A stretch of DNA of 36,888 bases from Lachnospiraceae bacterium (GTDB lineage: Bacteria > Bacillota > Clostridia > Lachnospirales > Lachnospiraceae), in the NCBI GenBank assembly GCA_024691565.1, contig JAILNN010000246.1, positions 1 through 36,888 on the forward strand. The letters run 5' to 3'. Position numbers and translations under genes: made by a program. Shown here in pieces: positions 1 to 6,734 of the stretch. The number at the start of each line of letters is the position of its first letter. The stretch's first letter is position 1. A model generated the notes under the pieces. It made no database searches. It was not told the origin of the DNA and worked only from the letters and a program-made list of their open reading frames with translations.

Positions 1-1340
1 TAATAACTTCTATCCAAATTCTGAAATTTCGTATACTTCCCTACCCAAGCTAATCTCTCAGTACCTACAGGTCCGTTTCTGTGCTTAGCAACAATTATCT
101 CTGCAACGCCCTTATCTTCACTATCCTCATGATAGTAATCATCTCGATAAATAAACATTACAATATCTGCATCCTGCTCGATTGCTCCTGACTCACGCAA
201 ATCAGAAAGCATAGGCCTTTTATCGGTACGAGACTCAACCTGACGTGAAAGCTGTGAAAGTGTGACAACCGGAATATTTAATTCCTTCGCCATAATCTTC
301 AATCCTCTTGAAATCGCTGAAACTTCTTGCTGACGACCTTCGTTTCTTCCTCTGCCATCAGATTCCATCAACTGCAAGTAGTCGATAACGACCATATCAA
401 GTCCCTCTTCAAGCTGAAGTTTACGACACTTCGAGCGAATCTCAGAAAGTGTAATACCCGACTGGTCACAAATATATAACTTAGAATCGCCAAGTCTTGT
501 AACACCGTCCATAATGTACTTCCATTCATCAGGACTAAGATCACCCACACTAATCTTCTTTGCATCAACATTAGCATTCATCGAAATCAATCTTTTAGCA
601 AGCTGTTCCTTACTCATTTCCAAACTGAATACAGCAACTCTCTTACCCTCATTCAGAACTGCATGTTCCGCAATATTCAATACGAACGAAGTTTTACCCA
701 TCGCAGGTCTAGCCGCAACGAGGATGAAATCTGATTCATGAAGTCCAGCAAGCTTATTATCCAAATCAATAAATCCTGTAGGAATACCAGTAATGTTACC
801 ATCGCTCTTATACGCCGCCTCAATGCTATCAACAGTTCTCAGCATGATATCAGAAATCGGCTCAAACTCACTACCAATACGCTTCTGAGTGATATCAAAA
901 ATCTTCTTTTCCGCATCATCTAAGATGTCCTCCATTGGCATCTTTCCAGCATATGCTTCGTTCATAATTGACCTGGAAGCTACAATAAGCCTTCTCATCT
1001 GAGCCTTTTCAAAAACAAGCATTGCATAGTTCTTAGCGTTCGTTGATGTCGGCACACTATTATACACCTCTGCAATAAAGTCATTGCTGTAATACTCAGG
1101 AGGAATATCCCTCTCCTTAAGCCTTGCAATAAGCGTTACCGGATCAACTGGTTGCTTCTTACGATGCATTTCAACAATAACATCAAAAACCTCACCATAT
1201 TGAGGAGAATAAAAATCATCCTTAACAATAAGCTCGGATACCGTCGAAATACAACTGCTATCCATAAGCATTGATCCAAGTACAGCAATTTCCGCACTAT
1301 CATCATGCGGAGGAGTCATCATAACTTTCTGTTCGTCCAT
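1..1340 (-). CDS. dnaB: Replicative DNA helicase DnaB (3' end at window edge)
   Basis: Hexameric helicase that unwinds DNA at the replication fork and recruits primase. Read from the ATG at 1338-1340, the frame stays open to the window edge (446 codons). The N-terminal domain is visible near the start (AEIAVLGSMLMDSS, then VDPVTLIARLKE). The RecA-like domain has the Walker A segment VAARPAMGKT, encoded at about 691-720. The C-terminal part contains VAKHRNGPVGTERL and FQNLDRSY close to the edge. DnaB proteins are usually about 440-460 residues, so almost all of it is present. The two bases at the edge are TA, so the next codon is Tyr or a stop. No intein is seen. It lies downstream of gdpP and rplI, the common Firmicutes order, 121 bases after the rplI stop; that gap holds an odd tandem repeat. 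Identification is secure. Confidence 0.96.
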   Translation of the reverse strand, partial: MDEQKVMMTPPHDDSAEIAVLGSMLMDSSCISTVSELIVKDDFYSPQYGEVFDVIVEMHRKKQPVDPVTLIARLKERDIPPEYYSNDFIAEVYNSVPTSTNAKNYAMLVFEKAQMRRLIVASRSIMNEAYAGKMPMEDILDDAEKKIFDITQKRIGSEFEPISDIMLRTVDSIEAAYKSDGNITGIPTGFIDLDNKLAGLHESDFILVAARPAMGKTSFVLNIAEHAVLNEGKRVAVFSLEMSKEQLAKRLISMNANVDAKKISVGDLSPDEWKYIMDGVTRLGDSKLYICDQSGITLSEIRSKCRKLQLEEGLDMVVIDYLQLMESDGRGRNEGRQQEVSAISRGLKIMAKELNIPVVTLSQLSRQVESRTDKRPMLSDLRESGAIEQDADIVMFIYRDDYYHEDSEDKGVAEIIVAKHRNGPVGTERLAWVGKYTKFQNLDRSY

Positions 1341-1384
1341 AACATCATTCCTACATTTCTAATATTCTTTCACTAAAAGCTCTT

Positions 1385-1452
1385 AAAACTCTGTCCCTAG
1401 AGCCATCCAAAACTCTGTCCCTAGAGCCGCCTAAAACTCCGTCCCCAGAGTT
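1385..1452. repeat. Three tandem copies of a 24-base unit with dyad symmetry
   Basis: Between the rplI stop and the dnaB start, the unit AAAACTCTGTCCCTAGAGCC occurs at 1385-1404 and 1409-1428. A diverged third copy, AAAACTCCGTCCCCAGAGTT, is at 1433-1452. The period is exactly 24 bases. In each copy short arms (CTCT/AGAG, or AACTC/GAGTT in the third) flank a C-rich centre. Read on the minus strand, each becomes a small hairpin with a G-rich loop followed by TTTT, so the array could act as weak serial terminators or RNA-processing sites between rplI and dnaB. The function is inferred only. Confidence 0.8.
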
Positions 1453-1461
1453 CTTCAAATT

Positions 1462-1908
1462 CTACTGCTCAGTAACCATAACCTTCACTTCAGTCGAAAC
1501 CTTCTGATGAAGCTTAATTTTCAGAGAGTATCCACCTGGAGCCTTTATTGGAGCATCAAGACTCATCTTCTTTTTATCGATATCATATCCATGCTGCTCT
1601 TTAAGTGCGACAGCTAGCTCCTTTGTAGAAATAGAACCAAAGCTTCTTCCGTTAGAACCGGTCTTCAAAGAAAGGTTAATCACCTTGTCTTTAAGCTCAT
1701 CAGCAAGCTTCTGTGCATCAGCAAGCTTCTCAGCAGCAACCTTCTCTTCATGAGCCTTCTGAAGCTTTAAAGAGTTAAGATTTTTAGCATTAGCCTCAAC
1801 AGCCTTTCCATTCTTCAAAAGGAAATTTCTGCCATATCCTTCCTTAACCTTAACCTTGTCACCCTTCTTTCCAAGAGCCTTAATATCCTCAAGTAAAATA
1901 ACTTCCAT
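1462..1908 (-). CDS. rplI: 50S ribosomal protein L9
   Basis: Structural protein of the large ribosomal subunit that binds 23S rRNA. The N-terminal signature is clear: MEVILLEDIKALGKKGDKVK, then VKEGYGRNFLLKNGKA. A charged helical linker rich in Lys, Glu and Ala follows, then the C-terminal domain with NGRSFGSISTKELA. At 148 residues the length is normal. A longer reading adds six residues upstream, but GGAGG at 1917-1921 lies 8 bases before the ATG at 1906-1908, which fixes this start and matches the family N-terminus. It sits 22 bases after gdpP and before dnaB, so the three probably share a transcript. Confidence 0.97.
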   Translation of the reverse strand: MEVILLEDIKALGKKGDKVKVKEGYGRNFLLKNGKAVEANAKNLNSLKLQKAHEEKVAAEKLADAQKLADELKDKVINLSLKTGSNGRSFGSISTKELAVALKEQHGYDIDKKKMSLDAPIKAPGGYSLKIKLHQKVSTEVKVMVTEQ

Positions 1909-1930
1909 TTCACATACCTCCATCAAATTT

Positions 1931-4033
1931 CTATTTATTTCGTTTACTTTCCGCCTTTTTGGCCTTCTCTTCAGCCTTATTAATCACATCTTTAATCTTC
2001 TCAATGGCACCATCAATATCATCACCCTTAATCTGAGCACCAGCCATATTTAAGTGTCCGCCACCGCCAAGTTTCTCCATGAGTACTCCAACATTTACCT
2101 CATCGATAGAACGCGCACTAACATAAATCTGATTATTATATGGTGTCAGGACAAATGAAGCCTTAACTCCATTTATCTCAAGCAATGCATTAGCAACCTT
2201 AGCACCCAAAACTGTAGGATCGCTAGCCTCCTTATGGTCAGAAACCGCAATAGCATAACCATCCAAATAAATCTCCGTAGTCTGAATTGCACTAGCCTTC
2301 AAGCGATAGTCATCCAAATCCTCTCTAAACATCTTTCTAAGCTTAACAGCATCTGCGCCGTTTCTCTTAAGAAATGCCATAGTTTCAAAGGTTCTAACAC
2401 CGCATTTATTTGTGAAATAGTTAGTATCAATCATGATTCCGGCATATAATGCATTTGCTTCCTCAATCGTAAGCTTATCACCGTTATCAATATACTGCGA
2501 AATCTCTGCAATCATCTCACAAGCCGATGATGAATATGGCTCGATATAGAAAAGAATTGCATTATCAATTGAATTACCCTCCTGTCTATGGTGGTCAATA
2601 ACCACAATAGAATCAGTCTGATTAAGTAATTCTGGACACTGTGTTCTATCTGCCTTATTAACATCAACAACAACCAAAGCCGTATCTTCATCAACCAAAT
2701 TAATAGCCTGCTCATTGTCGATAATCATATCGTTATCATACTTATTTCCAGCAAAAGAATCACGTATAGGATAAACTGACTTAGAGCACTCACCAAGGAC
2801 AATGTAAACCTTTCTTCCAAGTATCTTAGCAATTTTATAAATACCCACGCAGGCACCAAAAGAGTCTGTATCACCCATCTGATGGCCCATAACAACGACT
2901 CTCTCTTTGCTCTCAATAATTTCCTTAAGAGCATGAGCCTTGATTCTTGCCTTAACTCTCGTAGTTCTCTCGACCTTAACCTGTTTTCCTCCGAAGAACT
3001 CCTCGCTATCATCATTCTTAATAACAGCCTGATTACCACCACGACCAAGAGCCAAGTCAATAGCAGCTCTCGCCTGATTGTATCGCATTGCAAAGTTCTC
3101 GCCACCAGTACCAATTCCAACACTCAATGTACAAGCGGTCTGAGAGTTATTGATAGTCTCCTGAACTTCTTCAATAATAGAGAAATTGCCTTCCTTAATA
3201 TCTTCAAGATATTTCTCTCTAAAGACAAATAGATATTTATCCTTCTCAAACTTCCTGGAAATAGCGTCAATATTAGACATAAAGGAATTAATACGTCTCT
3301 CTGTAATAGCAACGCTGAGCGTCTGAGTCACATCATCATTCGCTGTAAAGGTCTCTTCATAATTATCGATATACATAAGTCCGACAATAAGATTCTCATC
3401 CTTAACCTTACGCTCTAACACATAGAAATCTGTATAATCATAGACCGTCATCAAAACACATGAATCAATGGCGGCAATCTTATCAAAAGGAAGTCTTGCA
3501 TCCTCTTCAGAATCGCTCTCGTCTACATTCTCAACAGACCTCATAGGAATTCTCTTAAGAACAACTTTATATACCTTGTCTCCAAGCGTTTCCTGGAATG
3601 TGACATCCTTATTAAGCCCCGGAAAAGACCTAGGTGTAATATCTGCAAAAACATTGGAAATATTCCTCTTGGCAGCCTTCTTACTGCTAATAATGTTAAG
3701 GAACTCCTTATTACTCCAAAGCATATGACCATCCTCGCTAATAATAGCAAACGGAAGCGTCATATTATTAATAATATCACCTTGAATCTCACCGAAGCTC
3801 TGAGCATATTTAACCAGCTCCGAATCAAGCATTCTATTGTTTATAAAATATATATATAGGTTAATTAAACCAGCAATAACTATATAAATTAGTCCTACTA
3901 AAAAGGCCTTTTTACTATACAAGTTAATATGTAAAGAATAAATCACGATTAGAATAAAAAAAGCCAAGGGCATAATGCCGAGGACAAATAAATGTCCCTT
4001 AATTAGGAACTTTCCCCTCTTTTTCTTTTTCAC
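1931..4033 (-). CDS. gdpP: c-di-AMP phosphodiesterase GdpP (DHH/DHHA1 family)
   Basis: Membrane-bound enzyme that hydrolyses cyclic di-AMP and so affects cell-wall and osmotic homeostasis. The order is two membrane segments (about residues 10-60), a PAS-like region, a degenerate GGDEF-like domain, then the DHH phosphodiesterase domain with VMGHQMGDTDSFGA near residue 384 and VIDHHRQ near 481, and DHHA1 with GGGGHLNMAGAQ near 657. A GTG start at 4031-4033 is chosen because GGAGG at 4040-4044 lies 6 bases upstream; an in-frame ATG at 4090 adds 19 residues but overlaps the promoter. At 700 residues it is slightly longer than the roughly 660 of B. subtilis GdpP. It begins the gdpP-rplI-dnaB operon. 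Confidence 0.94.
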   Translation of the reverse strand: MKKKKRGKFLIKGHLFVLGIMPLAFFILIVIYSLHINLYSKKAFLVGLIYIVIAGLINLYIYFINNRMLDSELVKYAQSFGEIQGDIINNMTLPFAIISEDGHMLWSNKEFLNIISSKKAAKRNISNVFADITPRSFPGLNKDVTFQETLGDKVYKVVLKRIPMRSVENVDESDSEEDARLPFDKIAAIDSCVLMTVYDYTDFYVLERKVKDENLIVGLMYIDNYEETFTANDDVTQTLSVAITERRINSFMSNIDAISRKFEKDKYLFVFREKYLEDIKEGNFSIIEEVQETINNSQTACTLSVGIGTGGENFAMRYNQARAAIDLALGRGGNQAVIKNDDSEEFFGGKQVKVERTTRVKARIKAHALKEIIESKERVVVMGHQMGDTDSFGACVGIYKIAKILGRKVYIVLGECSKSVYPIRDSFAGNKYDNDMIIDNEQAINLVDEDTALVVVDVNKADRTQCPELLNQTDSIVVIDHHRQEGNSIDNAILFYIEPYSSSACEMIAEISQYIDNGDKLTIEEANALYAGIMIDTNYFTNKCGVRTFETMAFLKRNGADAVKLRKMFREDLDDYRLKASAIQTTEIYLDGYAIAVSDHKEASDPTVLGAKVANALLEINGVKASFVLTPYNNQIYVSARSIDEVNVGVLMEKLGGGGHLNMAGAQIKGDDIDGAIEKIKDVINKAEEKAKKAESKRNK

Positions 4034-4080
4034 GTTATTCCTCCTTATCAAATCTCGTAAAATGTGGCAACGCTCTTTCA

Positions 4081-4109
4081 ATGATAGCACAAAAGCGCCT
4101 AAACTTCAA
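4081..4109 (-). promoter_or_regulatory. Sigma-A-type promoter of gdpP-rplI-dnaB
   Basis: On the minus strand, TTGAAG (complement of 4104-4109) and TATCAT (complement of 4081-4086) are separated by exactly 17 bases. The bases before the -10 give a TGn extended -10. The predicted start lies about 40 bases before the gdpP GTG codon and leaves room for its GGAGG. This supports the GTG start over the ATG at 4090, which would fall upstream of the transcript. Confidence 0.75.
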
Positions 4110-4129
4110 GTATTACTAAAGTCTCCATA

Positions 4130-4170
4130 TTTTTCCACCTTTGAAAAACACTTTTTCCACCTTTGAAAAA
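4130..4170. repeat. Two 19-base near-palindromes, 22-base period, between gdpP and tRNA-Thr
   Basis: TTTTTCCACCTTTGAAAAA occurs twice without a mismatch, at 4130-4148 and 4152-4170. Each copy has arms TTTTTC/GAAAAA around a short asymmetric centre. The copies lie between the divergent gdpP and tRNA-Thr promoters, with the second copy ending 3 bases before the tRNA -35 box. The 22-base spacing is about two helical turns, which would suit paired sites for a DNA-binding protein. No known operator is recognised. Confidence 0.75.
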
Positions 4171-4173
4171 AAC

Positions 4174-4202
4174 TTGCATTTTCGCCCAATCTATAGTAAG
4201 AT
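4174..4202 (+). promoter_or_regulatory. Promoter of the tRNA-Thr gene
   Basis: TTGCAT at 4174-4179 and TAAGAT at 4197-4202 are separated by 17 bases and lie about 40 bases before the mature tRNA 5' end. They diverge from the gdpP promoter. Confidence 0.65.
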
Positions 4203-4242
4203 ATCACTCGTGAGTTTTGAATTTCACATTTAAATCTCGCAA

Positions 4243-4315
4243 GCTGCCATGGCTCAGTCGGTAGAGCGTCGCATTGGTAGTGCGGAGGTCACGGGTTCGA
4301 TTCCCGTTGGCAGCT
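4243..4315 (+). tRNA. tRNA-Thr, anticodon GGT
   Basis: A full cloverleaf can be folded by eye. The acceptor arms GCTGCCA and TGGCAGC pair over 7 bp. The D arm is GCTC-AGTCGGTA-GAGC. The anticodon stem TCGCA/TGCGG encloses loop TTGGTAG, giving anticodon GGT at positions 34-36 (reads ACC and ACU threonine codons). The T arm is ACGGG-TTCGATT-CCCGT. The gene is 73 bases with discriminator T and no encoded CCA end. It is the only plus-strand gene here and converges on the cps genes. Confidence 0.96.
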
Positions 4316-4346
4316 TGAATAAAAAAAACTATTAAAACTCTTTTAT

Positions 4347-4383
4347 GCACCCTTAAAATTGTAGTTTGTGGGTGTTTTTTTTT
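4347..4383 (+). terminator. Rho-independent terminator of tRNA-Thr
   Basis: GCACCC at 4347-4352 pairs with GGGTGT at 4370-4375, the last pair being G-U. The run of T continues to 4383. It starts 32 bases after the tRNA. Confidence 0.75.
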
Positions 4384-4410
4384 GCCTAAAACCCACACAT
4401 TCAAAGCCCT

Positions 4411-4447
4411 AAAAAAAGCTGTAAACTCGTAAAAGTTTACAGCTTTT
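4411..4447 (-). terminator. Strong terminator of the cps operon
   Basis: Arms AAAAGCTGTAAACT (4414-4427) and AGTTTACAGCTTTT (4434-4447) form a 14-bp perfect stem with a 6-base loop. Read on the minus strand it ends in a seven-base T run (complement of 4411-4417), 29 bases after the cpsD stop. The mirror side also ends in TTTT, so it may work both ways and isolate the convergent tRNA transcript. Confidence 0.9.
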
Positions 4448-4475
4448 ATATTAAATATTAAATATCATCAAATCT

Positions 4476-5192
4476 CTAATCTTCGTATTTACCGTAATAC
4501 TTGCCGTAATATTTACCATAGTACTTACCGTAATACTTACCATATCCATAACGGCCACCCTTGTTAAATACAACCTTATTAAGGACTGCTCCAAGAATCT
4601 TACATCCACTCTTTCTAAGCTGCTCAGCCGTATCCATTGCAAACTTTCTGCTGATTTCGCCTGTGGCAATAACCATAATAACGCCATCAACAAACTGAGA
4701 AACAACAGCCGCATCAATAACTGAACCAATAGGTGGTGTATCTATTAGGACATAATCATATTTCTCTTTCAACTCCTCAATAAGTTCCTTAAAAGAATCC
4801 TTTTCAAGAAGCTCTGTAGGATTTGGTGCATGTACTCCAGAGAAAATCAAATCAACATTCTCTATATCTGTGCTATAAACAATGTCACTAATCTTTTTCT
4901 GACCTGAAAGGTAGTGAGTCAAACCAGCATCAACAGCACCTAGTTTATAACGACCAACGATAACAGATTTTCTAAGGTCAGCATCAACAATAACAACCTT
5001 GCTTCCATTTTCAGCAAGCGAAAATCCAAGGTTAAATGCAACCTGACTCTTTCCCTCATTAGGAAGGCAACTTGTAAGAGCAATTACCTTAATATCAGAG
5101 CCGCAGAAGCCGATATTAGTTCTAAGGGTTTTATATGACTCTTTTGACTGGGAGCTGAACTCATCAAATTTTCCGAATTTAATCTTCTTCAT
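4476..5192 (-). CDS. cpsD: Bacterial tyrosine kinase CpsD/CapB (polysaccharide autokinase)
   Basis: Cytoplasmic P-loop tyrosine kinase that autophosphorylates a C-terminal tyrosine cluster and, with its membrane activator CpsC, controls polymer assembly and export. Motifs seen: Walker A SCLPNEGKSQVAFNLG (near residue 46), Walker A' VVIVDADLRKS (near 70), Walker B VLIDTPP (near 150). The last 27 residues hold 11 tyrosines and four copies of YYGK, an unusually regular tail. At 238 residues the length is typical of the Gram-positive split kinase. Its ATG overlaps the cpsC stop as TAATG, so translation is probably coupled. It is the last gene before the terminator at 4411-4447. Confidence 0.95.
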   Translation of the reverse strand: MKKIKFGKFDEFSSQSKESYKTLRTNIGFCGSDIKVIALTSCLPNEGKSQVAFNLGFSLAENGSKVVIVDADLRKSVIVGRYKLGAVDAGLTHYLSGQKKISDIVYSTDIENVDLIFSGVHAPNPTELLEKDSFKELIEELKEKYDYVLIDTPPIGSVIDAAVVSQFVDGVIMVIATGEISRKFAMDTAEQLRKSGCKILGAVLNKVVFNKGGRYGYGKYYGKYYGKYYGKYYGKYED

Positions 5193-5986
5193 TATTTGTT
5201 CCCTCCCTTACTAGTCTTAGCTTCTGTTTCCTTAATCTTCTGTTTTCTTTCCTTCTTACGTTCCTTATTGTACTGATTCTCTCTCTTCTGCTCGTCAGCA
5301 CCCGCCTCTTCAAAAGGCAAAACTGCAAGGGTTGTAAGACCAAGATATCTCTCGATATCTTCTGAAGTCTTAATAGTATCATCAAGCAAGTAACGAACAA
5401 TAAAGAATCCAGCCGCAAGAACGATACCTAACAAAGCTGCAATCATAGTATTCTTCTTCACATTAGGTGAAATTGGTACTTCATTGACAACACCTGCTGA
5501 AAGCACTCCTGGTTCGCTAATACTCATAAGGTCCGCAATTCGTGACTTAGATACGAGCGCAAACTGATCAGATATTTGTTTCGCCATATACGGGTCTGCA
5601 TTTTGTACCGTAATATTCAGAATACGTGTATTTTCCTGGTTTGCAACTGATGTGCAAGCAAGCAATGTTTCATATGTCATATCAAGATTCAAATTCTCAA
5701 TAACCTTCTCAACAACAGGACGACTCTTAACGACAAGAACGTAGTCCTGCGTCAATTGGCTTCCTATCTGAAGATCTGTAAGGGATGTAATTGTGCTCGT
5801 GCTACCCACAATAATAAGCTGTGTAGTTGAGCTATACATCGGCGTAATAAAGAATTTGCTATATGTTCCAGCAATTCCGCCAAATATCAGGCCAACCACC
5901 AAAATAATCCACCATTTTGATAGAAGAAGACCAAATATTTCCATTAAATCAATTTCAACTTCCTCATTGTTAGTTTTACTTGGCAT
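5192..5986 (-). CDS. cpsC: CpsC/Wzz-type chain-length determinant and kinase activator
   Basis: Inner-membrane protein of the polysaccharide co-polymerase family; it sets chain length and its cytoplasmic tail activates the kinase CpsD. Two membrane segments frame an external domain: about residues 25-45 (WWIILVVGLIFGG) and 176-196 (MIAALLGIVLAAGFFIV). Before the second is the proline-rich VPISPNVKKN typical of Wzz proteins. After it comes a basic cytoplasmic tail of about 65 residues rich in Lys, Glu and Arg. Start: AAGGAG with a 7-base spacer; this binding site overlaps the cpsB stop. At 264 residues it is slightly longer than the roughly 230 of streptococcal CpsC, the difference being in the tail. 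Confidence 0.93.
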   Translation of the reverse strand: MPSKTNNEEVEIDLMEIFGLLLSKWWIILVVGLIFGGIAGTYSKFFITPMYSSTTQLIIVGSTSTITSLTDLQIGSQLTQDYVLVVKSRPVVEKVIENLNLDMTYETLLACTSVANQENTRILNITVQNADPYMAKQISDQFALVSKSRIADLMSISEPGVLSAGVVNEVPISPNVKKNTMIAALLGIVLAAGFFIVRYLLDDTIKTSEDIERYLGLTTLAVLPFEEAGADEQKRENQYNKERKKERKQKIKETEAKTSKGGNK

Positions 5987-5997
5987 AAGAATACTCC

Positions 5998-6720
5998 TTA
6001 TAAATACTCTCCAGAAACGATTTTTTCTGGATTAGTTACTGTAATTCTTTCGGCTACGTCTTCACCCGCAACCTTCGCTATATATTTATATGTCTTTTCC
6101 ATCTGTGGTTTACGACTAACCATATCATGGCAATCACTTCCCACAAAATGTATCAAATCATTGACTAATAGCTTTTTAATAAATCTGGCATTTTTAGAAA
6201 ACATACCTTCTAAAAATGAATTTGAGTTAATCTGCACATAGGCGCCCAACTTAACGACATCCCTAACCAAATCAATCTTACCAATAAAACACTGGTAGCG
6301 CTCTAAATGTGCAATAATCGGGGTCTTTCCCAACATAATAATGTTGTTCAAAGCTTCTTCAATTTCATTAAACGACTGAGATGGATAAAACTCAACCAAA
6401 CAACACTCTGTACCAGCAATCATCGGAACCTTACCATCCTTAATGTCATCCAACACGCCTCTACTATACAAAATCTCAGCACCACTATAAATCTTAAGCT
6501 CGCTATCAAGCTTTTTAGCTTCCTCCTGAACTTCACGAGTAAGTTCCATGATGTGATCGTAATCTTGTCTATTGCGTCGAGTATCATAATGAGAAGTCGC
6601 AATAATATCAGTCACACCTTCTTTAAGCTGCAATTTAAGTAATTCTCTGGTTGTATCCATGCTGTCTGACCCATCGTCCACGCCAGGAAGGATATGTGTA
6701 TGAATGTCAAAGCATCTCAT
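5998..6720 (-). CDS. cpsB: CpsB/CapC protein-tyrosine phosphatase, PHP family
   Basis: Metal-dependent phosphatase that removes phosphate from the CpsD tyrosine tail. PHP-fold metal-binding motifs are in order: DIHTHILPGVDDGSDS at the N-terminus, TSHYDTRRN near residue 43, GAEI near 80, IAHLERY near 138, and SDCHD near 195. At 240 residues it is the usual size. Start ATG at 6720 has a GAGG-type binding site 14 bases after the preceding gene's stop. With cpsC and cpsD it forms a full phosphorylation/dephosphorylation module. The substrate is inferred from family and neighbours. Confidence 0.94.
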   Translation of the reverse strand: MRCFDIHTHILPGVDDGSDSMDTTRELLKLQLKEGVTDIIATSHYDTRRNRQDYDHIMELTREVQEEAKKLDSELKIYSGAEILYSRGVLDDIKDGKVPMIAGTECCLVEFYPSQSFNEIEEALNNIIMLGKTPIIAHLERYQCFIGKIDLVRDVVKLGAYVQINSNSFLEGMFSKNARFIKKLLVNDLIHFVGSDCHDMVSRKPQMEKTYKYIAKVAGEDVAERITVTNPEKIVSGEYL

Positions 6721-6734
6721 TCCCCTACCTCACA

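Noticed and set aside
1385-1452. Possible CRISPR array
   Set aside because: The non-repeated spacers are only 4 bases and there is no cas gene; it is a short tandem repeat.
2725-3232. Overlapping open frames on both strands inside gdpP
   Set aside because: They lie within a well-supported DHH-family gene and read as low-complexity shadows.
4034-4090. ATG start for gdpP 19 codons upstream
   Set aside because: It would overlap the promoter -10 region, and the GTG at 4031-4033 has a well-spaced GGAGG.
4451-4729. A 92-codon frame overlapping the end of cpsD
   Set aside because: It reads the YYGK DNA repeat in another frame and has no independent support.
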